Shown: positions 17,693 through 26,942, counted from the first letter of the stretch. The stretch is DNA of 39,523 bases from UBA4844 sp050943255 (GCA_050943255.1 JBMNOV010000016.1:1-39523); one strand, 5' to 3'. Translations and numbers: made by a program. The notes: a model not told the origin generated them from the sequence alone.

Positions 17693-18037
17693 CTAGCCCG
17701 GAGGCCAGAGCATTTGCCTGCCCCCCAGTAGATGATAATGCAAGTGCATAACTTCCTGTCCGCCCCAAGAGCCGCAATTAAGCACCAGACGATATCCGTC
17801 TAGAGCTAGGTTTTTCTCCCGGGCAATCTGCATTGCAACTGACTGAATATGACCAAGCAATGATTCATCAGTTAAACTAATATCGTTGAGGGAAGAAATG
17901 TGTTTTCGTGGTATTAACAGGATATGCACTGGAGCTGAAGGATTGATGTCCTTAATCGCAAATACCATTTCATCCTCGTATACTATCTCGGATGGTATAT
18001 CTTTGGCAGCTATTTTACAAAACAAGCAATTTGACAT
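17693..18037 (-). CDS. hinT: HIT-family nucleotide-binding protein (HinT type)
   Basis: A purine nucleoside phosphoramidase of 114 residues. The N-terminal zinc-like CLFCKIAAKDIPSEIVYEDE and the HVLLIPRKHISSL stretch are present, and the histidine triad is HLHYHLLGGR near residues 97-106. GGAGGGGGTGA lies upstream of the ATG. It is the first gene of the long minus-strand cluster and is divergent from the oxidoreductase gene at 18264. In Firmicutes hinT-rpsU is a frequent pair. Confidence 0.96.
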   Translation of the reverse strand: MSNCLFCKIAAKDIPSEIVYEDEMVFAIKDINPSAPVHILLIPRKHISSLNDISLTDESLLGHIQSVAMQIAREKNLALDGYRLVLNCGSWGGQEVMHLHYHLLGGRQMLWPPG

Positions 18038-18263
18038 GCTAATTTAGTCACCCCCTCCAGTGTAATCTCCAGAACCTTGTAAAGTAAATATTTTCTTTAT
18101 TTTATCAAATAATATGACTAATACCAAATTGTTTTACCGACAAATTTAAGATAGGATAATAAGAAAACGATTACTAATCAAAGAAATGTACGGTTAGCGC
18201 TTATTTACCACTCTACCACTTACTGGGTTGGTCAATTAGATGATAAAAGAGGGAGGGGTTATA

Positions 18264-19253
18264 GTGTCATATTTGACTAGACCATTATCTATTAGTAACC
18301 TGTACTTACACAATAGATTAGTCATGCCTCCTATGGCTACCACAAAATCAGACCAAAATGGAAAGGTTAACAAGGAAATACTAAGCTATTATGATGAAAA
18401 ATCAAAAGGGGGCTATATAGGCTTAATTATTATTGAACATTGTTATATTAACCTGCAAGGCAAAGTTGCAGATAGACAACTTTCCGCTGCCGATGATTCA
18501 GTAATTGAAGGACTTAGTAACCTAGCTGAAACTATACACAATAATGGTTCGAAAGCAATTGTGCAGATTAACCATGGCGGAAGTGCAGTACATAAAGGTA
18601 TTACTGATCATGAACCAGTAGGCCCATCAGCTATAGCAAATCCACGAACAAGTATTATCCCTCGGGAACTTAGTTCGGAAGAGATAAAAAATATTGTAAA
18701 ACAATTTGCCAATGCCGCCTTGCGGGTAAAAGCGGCCGGTTTTGATGGAGTTGAGCTCCATTCTGCTCATGGATATCTTTTAAACCAGTTTTTTTCTCCC
18801 CTTACCAATAAGAGAACAGATGAATATGGTGGAGATGTTTTAAAAAGAATCAAAATTCACCTTGAAACTATTGAAGCAATACGCCGTTTAGTTGGTCATA
18901 ATTTTTCTATTTTGGTACGTTTAGGTGCTTGCGACTATAAGGAAGGTGGGACTACTATTGAAGATAGCAAAATAGTTGCCCGTGAGTTGGCTAAAGCCGG
19001 AATAGATATTTTAGATGTTTCGGGGGGAATGAACGGCTCTACTATTCCCGGGGTAACTGGTCAAGGTTATTTTTCCCCACTTACTGAAGCTTTGAAAAAG
19101 GTTGTATCCATCCCCGTCATATTAACCGGGGGTATAACTGATGTTTACGCAGCAGAAAACCTGCTATCCCAGGGTAAAACAGATCTTATCGGTGTTGGCC
19201 GGGCTATTTACAAAGACTCCAGGTGGGCTCAAAACGCTATGGAAAGCCTCTGA
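18264..19253 (+). CDS. Old Yellow Enzyme-family NADH:flavin oxidoreductase
   Basis: An FMN barrel reductase of 329 residues that would reduce an activated C=C bond such as that of an enone or enoate. Visible motifs: NRLVMPPMAT near the N-terminus; QINHGG (about 101-106); the substrate-binding HSAHGYLLNQF with His166/His169; NKRTDEYGG; and ILTGGI then GVGRA for phosphate binding. The YqjM-type redox cysteine is replaced by Ala (PMAT), and the iron-sulfur and FAD domains of 2,4-dienoyl-CoA or 2-enoate reductases are absent, so it is a stand-alone FMN domain. The frame starts with ATG at 18240, but GGGAGGGG followed 5 nt later by GTG at 18264 marks the real start. It probably works with the symporter that follows. 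Confidence 0.92.
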   Translation: MSYLTRPLSISNLYLHNRLVMPPMATTKSDQNGKVNKEILSYYDEKSKGGYIGLIIIEHCYINLQGKVADRQLSAADDSVIEGLSNLAETIHNNGSKAIVQINHGGSAVHKGITDHEPVGPSAIANPRTSIIPRELSSEEIKNIVKQFANAALRVKAAGFDGVELHSAHGYLLNQFFSPLTNKRTDEYGGDVLKRIKIHLETIEAIRRLVGHNFSILVRLGACDYKEGGTTIEDSKIVARELAKAGIDILDVSGGMNGSTIPGVTGQGYFSPLTEALKKVVSIPVILTGGITDVYAAENLLSQGKTDLIGVGRAIYKDSRWAQNAMESL

Positions 19254-19390
19254 TATTACATATTTAACATCATACTTTTCACCCTACTAACCAGCCCCTA
19301 TGGTACACACAACCAGCAGGAAACCATGCATAATCCTTATTAAAACTTGTAGGTTGACATTCCTGATATAATTATAATTATCGACTAGTT

Positions 19391-19416
19391 GAAAAGGGGA
19401 TAAGCATCCTCTTTTC
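19391..19416 (+). promoter_or_regulatory. Leader hairpin ahead of the plus-strand symporter
   Basis: GAAAAGGGGAT (19391-19401) and ATCCTCTTTTC (19406-19416) form an 11-bp stem with one G-U pair and a 4-nt loop, ending 21 nt before the ribosome site. TTGACA at 19354-19359 with TATAAT repeats 13 bp or less downstream is a poor promoter by spacing. The hairpin may end oxidoreductase transcripts or tune symporter expression. Confidence 0.35.
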
Positions 19417-19453
19417 TAAGCTTGTTATAGTAATTATGGGGAGGCAACCAAAA

Positions 19454-20863
19454 TTGACACTTGGAGTTATGCTAATTACATCAGGACATATTACTGGGAT
19501 GGTAATAACACTTCTCCTCATCATAGGAGTTGGTATCTATGCCGGCAGCAGGGTTAAGACGGAAGCAGATTTTTCGGGCAGCGCCCGGAAAGCAAGTGCA
19601 GCATTGGTAGCCGGAACTATCATGGGTACCCTAGTAGGTGGAGCATCAACAATTGGTACTGCCCAGCTAGCATTTAACTTCGGTGTTTCTGCCTGGTGGT
19701 TTACTCTTGGTGCTGGGATAGGGTGTATCGTATTAGGATTAGGTATGCTAAAACCTCTTTATACAAGCAACAAACAAACCATTCCTCAGTATTTAGTCGC
19801 AACTTATGGTGAAAGTATTGGCCCAATTTGTAGTATTTTTACATCAATTGGCATGTTTCTTAATGTCATAGGCCAGGGTATAGCAGCAGTAGCACTACTG
19901 ACTTCAGCATTTCACCTTAATTCGACCTTAGCCTTAATAATTAGCGTAGTACTTGTAATAGCCTATGTTTTGGTTGGTGGCTTTGAAGGTACAGGCCTGG
20001 TTGGTATGATCAAGTTAATGCTTATATATATAACAATAATAGTTACAAGCCTTATTGCTTATAATATGTTCGGCGGCTTTAATGGTATTTTAAATGGGTA
20101 TCCTGATCGTTTCCCCTGGTTTTCCCTTTTCGGACGAGGATTTTCGGTTGACGCCGCCGCTGCCTTCTCACTCATAGTCGGAGTAATCTCTACCCAAACC
20201 TATATTCAAGCAGTATTATCCGCCAAAAGTATTAGCCATGCCCGTTTAGGTGCATTACTTTCAGCAATACTAATTCCTCCTGTTGGTGTGGGGGGTATCC
20301 TAGTTGGTTTATATATGCGGGCACACTCCGCAGATTTTCCTGGACTACAATCCAGCGAAGTCTTACCAACATTTATCCTGCATTATATACCTCCGGTGGC
20401 TGGCGGTGTAATTATGGCGACACTGTTAATTGCCGTTATTGGCACTTGGGCTGGCTTGAACCTGGGTATTTCCACTATGCTTACCCGTGATATTTACAAG
20501 CGGTTTATTAACCCTAATGCTGATGATAAAAAAGCACTTATATGCCAAAGAATAATAATATTAACCCTATGCATTCTTTCTATAATCGTAGTTAATAGTA
20601 ATGCAGGTAGTCTAATTCTAGGTTTCAGCTTTTTATCCATGGGATTACGTGGTTGTACAGTTCTTTTCCCTTTACTTGGCGCCATGTTTTTCAGAAAATA
20701 TGTTACCCCTATCGCTGGTCTAACAGCAACCTTTCTAGGACCATTTATTAACTTTGTCTGGCACTTTATTTATCCCCAAGGCATTGATCCATTATATCCT
20801 GGCCTTTTAGCTAGTTGTTTAACATTAATTATAATAAGTACAATTACCAGATCAGTTAGGTAA
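19454..20863 (+). CDS. Sodium:solute symporter family protein
   Basis: A polytopic membrane carrier of the SSS (SLC5) family with about 13 hydrophobic helices over 469 residues. The family-like features are the early segment GVGIYAGSRVKTEADFSGSAR, GTLVGGASTIGTAQLAFNFG in helices 2-3, and a late LSMGLRGCTVLFPLLGAM segment. The substrate is unknown; an organic acid fits the neighbourhood. The frame begins with ATG at 19436, but that ATG is followed directly by GGGGAGG, which is more likely the ribosome site for the TTG at 19454. It follows the Old Yellow Enzyme gene by 200 bp on the same strand. Confidence 0.88.
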   Translation: MTLGVMLITSGHITGMVITLLLIIGVGIYAGSRVKTEADFSGSARKASAALVAGTIMGTLVGGASTIGTAQLAFNFGVSAWWFTLGAGIGCIVLGLGMLKPLYTSNKQTIPQYLVATYGESIGPICSIFTSIGMFLNVIGQGIAAVALLTSAFHLNSTLALIISVVLVIAYVLVGGFEGTGLVGMIKLMLIYITIIVTSLIAYNMFGGFNGILNGYPDRFPWFSLFGRGFSVDAAAAFSLIVGVISTQTYIQAVLSAKSISHARLGALLSAILIPPVGVGGILVGLYMRAHSADFPGLQSSEVLPTFILHYIPPVAGGVIMATLLIAVIGTWAGLNLGISTMLTRDIYKRFINPNADDKKALICQRIIILTLCILSIIVVNSNAGSLILGFSFLSMGLRGCTVLFPLLGAMFFRKYVTPIAGLTATFLGPFINFVWHFIYPQGIDPLYPGLLASCLTLIIISTITRSVR

Positions 20864-20881
20864 ATTTCTTTTATACAGTTA

Positions 20882-20909
20882 GACAGGGGGAAACCATTAA
20901 CCCCCTGTC
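20882..20909. terminator. Bidirectional hairpin between converging symporter and tctC
   Basis: GACAGGGGG (20882-20890) and CCCCCTGTC (20901-20909) form a perfect 9-bp, GC-rich stem in the 80-bp gap between two converging genes. T-runs on either side are weak, but position and strength suggest shared termination. Confidence 0.6.
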
Positions 20910-20945
20910 CATACTTATAATTATCTAGCTAGGTAATTTTATTGA

Positions 20946-21998
20946 TTAAGGTTTAGGAATATTAAATTTCTCTGGTGATTCTTTAGCCGCACCTGACTCG
21001 TATATAAGCCAGCTAAGTTTAGATCTCCACATTTCTGTATATTCCTTAGCTTCATCTCCGGTATAACCTAATGGTGTTATTCCGTTTTCTTTAAGATATT
21101 CCTGGAACTTAGGAGCCTTAAATGCGGTTTGGAATGCATCCCGAAGTATTTGCTGTATTTCTGGTGGTGTATCTTTATGCATATAAGCTCCCTGAAAGAA
21201 ACCGGACGCTTCAATCAGATCCCGGTATTCTGGCCTTTCTTCACCTATTGCCGGAATATCAGGTAATAGATCGATCTTTTCATTAGACATTATACCCAAG
21301 CACTTAACATCCCCGCTTTTAATATACTGCATGGCAACACTCAATGATACACCAGTAACATCAACCTGTTCACCCAGCAAAGCGGTCGCAATTGGCCCTT
21401 CACCTTCAAAAGCAACCGTAGTAAATTCAACACCATCAACCTTAGTAATAATTGCATTAGCTACATATGTTTGAGTACCTACCCCGCTAATACCCATGAC
21501 AATTTTACCAGGATTAGCCTTGGCATCATCAATTAACTCTTGAAATGTATTATATTTTGAATTTTTGTGAACAATAATCGCGGTATTACCTTTGCCAGCA
21601 ACTATTATTGGTTCAAAATCAGCATAGCTAAGGGAAGAAAGGCCTAAAACCTGATAACTTGAGGGGTTTTCAGCAGCGAAAAGAATAGTATAACCATCGG
21701 GTTTTTGATCATATACATATTGGGTACCAACTGTTCCTCCACCACCGGTTTTGTTAGTCATTATGATGGTTTTCCCTAATACTTCCTCAGCAAAAGGTAC
21801 AAGTGTTCTTGCACAAATGTCAGTAGCTCCCCCAGCACCCCAAGGAATAATACCATTAATATTAGTGACGGGGTAATTAGCGGTATCATTTTTTTCGCTC
21901 CCACCACTGCTATCGCATCCGATAGCGGCTATACTCAATACCATTATTAATACGATAAAGAAAATAACCTTTTTCTTTAAAAATCCTTTAATATTCAT
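20946..21998 (-). CDS. TctC-family solute-binding lipoprotein, second copy
   Basis: The periplasm-side binding protein (Bug/TctC family) of a tripartite tricarboxylate transporter, 350 residues. It has a basic start, hydrophobic signal and lipobox ending in Cys28 (LSIAAIGC), so it is a lipoprotein. Ligand loops are IPWGAGGATDICART and GISGVGTQTYVAN. It is nearly superimposable on the TctC at 25019-26077, with the last 50 residues almost identical. The differences fall in the ligand loops. It has its own long upstream region and a terminator isolates it from tctA, so it is expressed separately and could feed the same permease with another substrate. Confidence 0.93.
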   Translation of the reverse strand: MNIKGFLKKKVIFFIVLIMVLSIAAIGCDSSGGSEKNDTANYPVTNINGIIPWGAGGATDICARTLVPFAEEVLGKTIIMTNKTGGGGTVGTQYVYDQKPDGYTILFAAENPSSYQVLGLSSLSYADFEPIIVAGKGNTAIIVHKNSKYNTFQELIDDAKANPGKIVMGISGVGTQTYVANAIITKVDGVEFTTVAFEGEGPIATALLGEQVDVTGVSLSVAMQYIKSGDVKCLGIMSNEKIDLLPDIPAIGEERPEYRDLIEASGFFQGAYMHKDTPPEIQQILRDAFQTAFKAPKFQEYLKENGITPLGYTGDEAKEYTEMWRSKLSWLIYESGAAKESPEKFNIPKP

Positions 21999-22130
21999 TA
22001 TTTTTCACCCTTCCCTTTTTGACATTATCTTGCTACGAAGGACAATAATTAAAGTTTATTGCCATATGATTACTTACTTGTATCACTACGGTTATTCGTG
22101 CTATTATTTAACATTCTTTTTTCTTTCCAT

Positions 22131-22154
22131 TTATGTCCTATATTATGTCCTATA
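22131..22154. repeat. Tandem 12-bp direct repeat upstream of the second tctC
   Basis: TTATGTCCTATA occurs twice head-to-tail without a spacer (22131-22142, 22143-22154), about 135 bp before the tctC start. Adjacent direct repeats one helical turn apart are typical binding sites for response regulators. No regulator is encoded nearby. Confidence 0.45.
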
Positions 22155-22810
22155 ATGGTTTAGTGATTATCTTATCCCCCTTTCGCTCCGTAGATTTACT
22201 GAGTGATTACTATTTATATAACACCCCCCTTCTAATTCAATCCGGCAAATATCTTGGCCCCAAGGCACTTAGTTTAGGTAAAGAGATATACGGTCAATTT
22301 CCTAAAAGCTGGATTTCAATATTAAAAAATAAACTAATCTCGAAAATCCAAAAAAACAAAACTATACATTTTGAAATTCCTTGATGAAAAGCTTTGAAAT
22401 TGCTAGCAGCCACTTAAATAAACCGGGATTAAGTGATAGGATGGTAAAGATGTGCAATATTTTTTGAATGTCATTATGTCCACAACAGATAATACCTTTC
22501 TAAAAACTTCAGCGCTTATATTCCGGCTAGACTTAGTTTAGACGTATTATAGAACTCGCTCTATTATTGTCATTATATTAATAATATGATTCACTTGCAA
22601 CCATTATTTAGTTATGCTATCACCGATGAGTTTTTTAAACTGAGTAATAGAAATCTGAGAGATGTCGCCAGAAGGGTTTAAAATAGTATTATTAAACGTT
22701 AGGCAGATATTTGCTGCAGAAGTGAAATTTTAACAATGCCTAATTGATGATTGGAATGGATATATTAATGAGCATGGTGAGTTAACGCCACTCGGCACTT
22801 AAATTAATAG
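22155..22810. other. Gene-free stretch upstream of the second tctC
   Basis: Together with 22018-22154 this forms an 855-bp gap. The only sizeable frame (22133-22384, plus, 83 codons) has no ribosome site and resembles nothing I know. Short plus-strand frames near 22620-22680 are each interrupted by stops and might be the remnant of a lost gene, possibly a regulator, but no family could be recognised. Confidence 0.4.
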
Positions 22811-22844
22811 AAAAAACTTGTCCCCCTTATGCAAAGGGGGACAA
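22811..22844 (-). terminator. Intrinsic terminator of the tctCBA operon
   Basis: Perfect 11-bp arms TTGTCCCCCTT (22818-22828) and AAGGGGGACAA (22834-22844), followed on the minus strand by six T (22816-22811). It starts 30 nt after the tctA stop. Confidence 0.85.
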
Positions 22845-22873
22845 CAAATAATATTATACTATTTTATAAATAA

Positions 22874-24379
22874 TTAACCTTCAGCCGCAGGAGTATTTTT
22901 CTTACCCCTATTTTTCCACCAATCTGTCTGTGAAACCATCATAATAACGATTATAGCAATTAAAACTAGTGAAATAGGACTAGTTAAAAGGCTCTGGATA
23001 AACTCAAATAGATTTCCATGCGATAAATCCATGGACCGGCGCCAATTTATTTCTATTATAGGACTTAAGATTACCCCCAATACCAAAGGAGCAGTCGGAT
23101 AATCAAATATTTTCAGGAAGTAACCAAAGACACCAAAGCCAATCATCCAGTAAATATCAGGTATACTATTGTTAATAGTGTAACTACCTACAATAGATAA
23201 TACAACAATTATTGGAATAATGTATGGTTTAGGAACCTCGACTATTTTGCTGAATAGTTTAAGTCCCGACATACCAAAGATATATAAGAAAATATTAGCT
23301 ATAACAAGGCTGCCAAGAATTATCCAGAAAAATTCCGGCTGTTCTCTCATTAACAAGGGACCAGGACGCAGACCATGAATGATCATAGCCCCAATCAATA
23401 TGGCGGTTACTGAGTCACCAGGAATACCCAGGGTCATCATAGGAATAAAGGCCCCGCCTATACAAGCATTCTTGGCTGCCTCAGGTGCAATAACACCTTC
23501 GATGGCTCCCTGTCCAAAAGGACGGGATGGATTTCTAACCGTACGTTTGGCTTGGTCATAAGCCATTAATGATGCAATATCCCCACCGCAACCAGGTAAA
23601 GCACCGATAAAAACTCCTAAAGTTGAACTACGTAAAGTAAGAGGTAAATATTTAGTTATTGCTTTAAAATCAGTTTGTATTTTATCTATCTTTTGTTTAA
23701 CTGGTTCAACATTTGTACGTAATTGCATCAATGCTTCCGATACGCCAAATACTGCTATCATAACAACTACGAAATGGAGTCCGCCCAAGAGCGAATTCAT
23801 TCCAAATATCAAACGGCCCTGGCCAATTACCGGGTCCATACCTACCATTCCTACTAATAATCCAATACAAGCAGTAATCAATGCCTTAAGCAAGGAGCCT
23901 GCTGCCAAACTACCTACCAGTAATAGTCCCATTAAACCCATTAGGAAAAAATCCTGGGGGGCAAACTTTATTGCTATTAAGGATATCAATGGCGAAAGAA
24001 AAGCCAAAATTATAATACCAAAAAGTGTGCCGATAACCGACTGGATCGTACTTACACCCATGGCTAAACCAGCCTCACCCTTTTGCGCCATGGGAAAACC
24101 GTCAAAAGTTGTCGCTACGGCTGCTGGTGCTCCCGGAATGTTTAATAGAATTGAAGCCCGGCTACCTCCATAAACACCGCCGACATATATACCTACCATT
24201 ACAGCTAAGGCTGGCAATAAATCCCAGGCAAAGGTAAAGGAAATAAGAATAGAAACTGCCATGGTAACCGATAGCCCGGGTATAGCACCGACATAAATAC
24301 CCACAAAACAGCCTGCAGCTATATACAATATCATCTCCCAGCTGAGAAAAGGCGTTAATAAACCTTCTAAACCTGCCAC
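22874..24379 (-). CDS. tctA: Tripartite tricarboxylate transporter permease, large subunit
   Basis: The 501-residue large membrane subunit that couples sodium or proton flow to uptake of the carboxylate delivered by TctC. Ten to twelve hydrophobic helices are visible. Family motifs include GCFVGIYVGAIPGLSVTMAV near the N-terminus, YVGGVYGGSRASILLNIPG, and GALPGCGGDIASLMAYDQAKR in the second half. The start is GTG with GGAGG 7 nt upstream, 19 nt after tctB. The same glycine-rich segments form the transport core in known TctA proteins. Confidence 0.97.
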   Translation of the reverse strand: MAGLEGLLTPFLSWEMILYIAAGCFVGIYVGAIPGLSVTMAVSILISFTFAWDLLPALAVMVGIYVGGVYGGSRASILLNIPGAPAAVATTFDGFPMAQKGEAGLAMGVSTIQSVIGTLFGIIILAFLSPLISLIAIKFAPQDFFLMGLMGLLLVGSLAAGSLLKALITACIGLLVGMVGMDPVIGQGRLIFGMNSLLGGLHFVVVMIAVFGVSEALMQLRTNVEPVKQKIDKIQTDFKAITKYLPLTLRSSTLGVFIGALPGCGGDIASLMAYDQAKRTVRNPSRPFGQGAIEGVIAPEAAKNACIGGAFIPMMTLGIPGDSVTAILIGAMIIHGLRPGPLLMREQPEFFWIILGSLVIANIFLYIFGMSGLKLFSKIVEVPKPYIIPIIVVLSIVGSYTINNSIPDIYWMIGFGVFGYFLKIFDYPTAPLVLGVILSPIIEINWRRSMDLSHGNLFEFIQSLLTSPISLVLIAIIVIMMVSQTDWWKNRGKKNTPAAEG

Positions 24380-24398
24380 TTTTTTCCCTCCTAAATTC

Positions 24399-24884
24399 CT
24401 ACGGTAAGATTATTAGGAAAATGTATTTGAAAATTACTATGACGAACACCAGCATTCCAACTGAAACTATAAGTTTAGTAACGTATTTGCCCCTTTCGAG
24501 CACTATCATGCAAGCTAGGAGAAATAAAAAGGTAGTTAACGTAAAATGTAATGTTTCCAATATAAATGCATATAAGATTATTAATACAATGACTCCAAGA
24601 ACCTTCATGGTAAAAATTGAAGTTATTGCATCCTTGAATTTTGCTTCTTTATAGTTTTTACGCAGTAAATCTACTGCTGTTAATATTATTAAAATTAACA
24701 GCAAAATCGAAATTGCCTGCGGTAAAGAACCTGCGCCTCCTAATACCCCTTCAAATATACCTTCTTGTTTTAAGGCCTCAATTAATACGAATATCATAAA
24801 AACAAAGAGAAAGCCCAAAAAATATAGTTCTCCACCCTTAACAGGCTGTACGGGCTGCTGCTCTGTTTGTTCTTTTTCTGACAT
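24399..24884 (-). CDS. tctB: Tripartite tricarboxylate transporter small subunit
   Basis: The poorly conserved small membrane subunit, 161 residues with four hydrophobic helices, which stabilises TctA. Identification rests on size, topology and its place between tctC and tctA. A GGAGGG site precedes the ATG. A hairpin at 24918-24942 separates it from tctC. Confidence 0.9.
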   Translation of the reverse strand: MSEKEQTEQQPVQPVKGGELYFLGFLFVFMIFVLIEALKQEGIFEGVLGGAGSLPQAISILLLILIILTAVDLLRKNYKEAKFKDAITSIFTMKVLGVIVLIILYAFILETLHFTLTTFLFLLACMIVLERGKYVTKLIVSVGMLVFVIVIFKYIFLIILP

Positions 24885-24917
24885 CTAATTCGCCCTCCGT
24901 TATAAATTGTTTAAGCA

Positions 24918-24942
24918 AGGGGGAACCTACAGATTCCCCCCT
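24918..24942 (-). promoter_or_regulatory. Intercistronic hairpin between tctC and tctB
   Basis: AGGGGGAA and TTCCCCCC arms form a GC-rich stem with an 8-nt loop in the 134-bp gap. There is no T-run, so partial termination or protection of the tctC message is likely. This is a common way to make more binding protein than permease. Confidence 0.5.
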
Positions 24943-25018
24943 AATTTGCACTAAATACATTAGGTGATACTACCTAATACTACCTAGCTAGGTAATAAAC
25001 TTCTAGAGAAAAATCCTA

Positions 25019-26077
25019 TTAAGGTTTAGGAATATTAAATTTCTCCGGTGATTCTTTGGCAGCACCGGACTCATAAATAAGCCAGCTTAATTTGGATCTC
25101 CACATCTCAGTATATTCCTTAGCTTCATCTCCAGTATAGCCTAATGGAGTTATACCGTTTTGTTCAAGGTATTCCTGGAATTTTGGAGCCTTGAAAGCAG
25201 TTTGGAATGCATCCCGTAATTTTTGCACTATTTCAGGTGGTGTATCTTTATGCACATAAGCTCCCTGGAAGAAACCAGATGCCTCAAGCAGTTCCTGGTA
25301 TTCCGGTCTTGATTCACCTATTGCTTCGGCATCGGGAAGTACTGACAATTTTTCATTACCCATAATTCCCAGGCATTTTACGTCCCCGTTCTTAATATAT
25401 TGCATGGCTACACTCAAGGAAACACCAGTAACATCAACTTGTTTACCTAACAAAGCTGTAACAAGTGGTCCATCACCATCAAACGCAACCGTGTTAAATT
25501 TGACACCATCAACCTTAGAAATGATTGCATTGGAAACAAATGGTTGAGTTCCTACCCCACTGATACCCATGATAATTTCACCAGGTTTGGATTTAGCATC
25601 ATCAATTAGATCCTGGAATGTGTTGTATTTTGAATCTTTTGGAGCAATAAGAGCAGTATTACCCTTACCAGCTACAATAATTGGCTCAAAATCAGCATAG
25701 CTAAGAGGTGAAAGACCTAAAACTTGATAAATGGAGGGGTTTTCAGCTGAGAAAAGAATAGTATATCCGTCGGGTTTTTGGTCATATACATACTGGGTAC
25801 CGACAGCTCCTCCACCGCCAGTTTTGTTAGTCATTATAATAGTTTTGCCTAAGACTTCCTCAGCAAAAGGTGCAAGTGTTCTTGAGGTAATATCAGTACA
25901 TCCTCCAGCACCCCATGGAATAATACCATTAATGTTTTGGGTCGGGTAATTAGCGGTTTTATCTCCACCGCCACCGCCACTGCCGCTGTTGTCACAACCT
26001 ATCGCTGCAATACTCAAAATCATCGTTAAAACAACCAGGAAGACAACCTTTTTCTTTAAAAATCTTTTAATATTCAT
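25019..26077 (-). CDS. tctC: TctC-family solute-binding lipoprotein, operon copy
   Basis: Binding protein for the TctAB permease encoded just after it, 352 residues. The signal and lipobox (LSIAAIGC, Cys28) match those of the copy at 20946. A glycine-rich linker (GSGGGGGD) follows the lipid anchor. Ligand loops are IPWGAGGCTDITSRT and GISGVGTQPFVSN. Compared with the other copy, changes cluster at these loops and at ENPSIYQ, while the scaffold is nearly unchanged. The ribosome site is GGGTGG. A hairpin (26107-26138) lies just upstream in the leader. Confidence 0.95.
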   Translation of the reverse strand: MNIKRFLKKKVVFLVVLTMILSIAAIGCDNSGSGGGGGDKTANYPTQNINGIIPWGAGGCTDITSRTLAPFAEEVLGKTIIMTNKTGGGGAVGTQYVYDQKPDGYTILFSAENPSIYQVLGLSPLSYADFEPIIVAGKGNTALIAPKDSKYNTFQDLIDDAKSKPGEIIMGISGVGTQPFVSNAIISKVDGVKFNTVAFDGDGPLVTALLGKQVDVTGVSLSVAMQYIKNGDVKCLGIMGNEKLSVLPDAEAIGESRPEYQELLEASGFFQGAYVHKDTPPEIVQKLRDAFQTAFKAPKFQEYLEQNGITPLGYTGDEAKEYTEMWRSKLSWLIYESGAAKESPEKFNIPKP

Positions 26078-26801
26078 TAGCTTCCACCCTTCTCAGTTCT
26101 TTTATTATCCCCTGTTTTTTTCGATTCATTAAGGGGATTTCATATAAAAAGAGTTTTTATCAGGAGCCTACAAATTCCACAAATAACCCGGACCAAAAAT
26201 AATCAGTTATATTCCCTTGCTCCTTTTTTGAGTCTACCTGATAATATTTATTACCCCCTCCTTTCAATCTAATTATAAAATATAATACCTATGCTTGCAC
26301 TGGTACTATTTAGATAACACCTCCCTTCAATATGAGAAGCAATCAGCGTTACCGCAACATTAGACTATATAGCAATTCAGGCTGACAATATAATTACATA
26401 ATATATTATCTTAAGTAAGATCCTCTGTTTAAAGCTAAGGCGACAAAAAAAGAGCCCCCCCTCTTCCCTGGTGGTTCCTTCTGCCTGTCCTCTCTGTATA
26501 TATGGTTGTACGAAATGTTGTATATTACACATAAAGTATTTTATATTAAGATGTCTTTATTTTATTCGCCCAAGTATATATTTATTACTTGTTATTATTA
26601 AGTAGTTACCGTAAATTATTATACTAGATTATAATAGCTAATTGTTAAAAAAAATATAATAATACGCCATTTGTCGACTTTTAATTTTCAATAGCTATAA
26701 TACAATACCTTTTTTTGGGGGTATAATGCTTAGTTTCTAATATTTATCATTAATCAATAGATGATATCTATGATAGTAAGAGTTATGCTTGGTTAGACTT
26801 G
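26078..26801 (-). promoter_or_regulatory. Long leader/promoter region of the tctCBA operon
   Basis: There is no gene here. Minus-strand contents are: a hairpin ATCCCCT/AGGGGAT (26107-26138) close to the tctC ribosome site; AAAGGAGGGGG (26255-26265) and AAGGGAGGTGTT (26316-26327), which look like ribosome sites without frames; and TATAAT-like hexamers around 26270-26285. No promoter pair of good spacing could be fixed. The segment is probably a structured 5' leader plus promoter. Confidence 0.4.
26445..26500 (-). terminator. Purine-rich tract ending in G7-CTCT-T7
   Basis: On the minus strand a purine-rich stretch of about 50 nt ends in a run of seven G, then CTC and a run of seven T (26451-26445). 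The local stem (AGAG/CTCT) is only 4 bp, so this is a weak classical terminator, but it lies downstream of the aroE operon in the right orientation. A G-rich fold is an alternative. Confidence 0.35.
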
Positions 26802-26942
26802 TCTTAACACTTCCTTGATATGGACTTTAGATGACCATATCAAGGAAGGTTGGTTTTGGAAGGCGGGCTTTTTTAAGGTGTTAATAAGTTTTTAATGTTT
26901 TTAATTAATTATGAGGAATTTTCGATAGGGTAGTATTTTAAC
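26802..26942. repeat. Structured 3' element, copy A (after aroE)
   Basis: A perfect 14-bp stem, CTTCCTTGATATGG (26810-26823) with CCATATCAAGGAAG (26835-26848), and an 11-nt loop. Similarity to copy B (32629-32755) continues on both sides: TTAACA before the stem, a G-rich then T-rich tract after it, and TATGAGGA plus TAGGGTA blocks towards the gene. Stems are identical and loops mostly differ. Read as minus-strand RNA, it is a C-rich, G-poor stretch followed by a hairpin without a T-run. Confidence 0.75.

Noticed and set aside
22133..22384. Plus-strand 83-codon frame in the long gap upstream of the second tctC
   Set aside because: It starts inside the tandem repeat, has no ribosome site, odd composition and no family resemblance.
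26445..26500. Riboswitch in the purine-rich tract before tctC
   Set aside because: No known aptamer consensus (glycine, fluoride, SAM or others) could be fitted.
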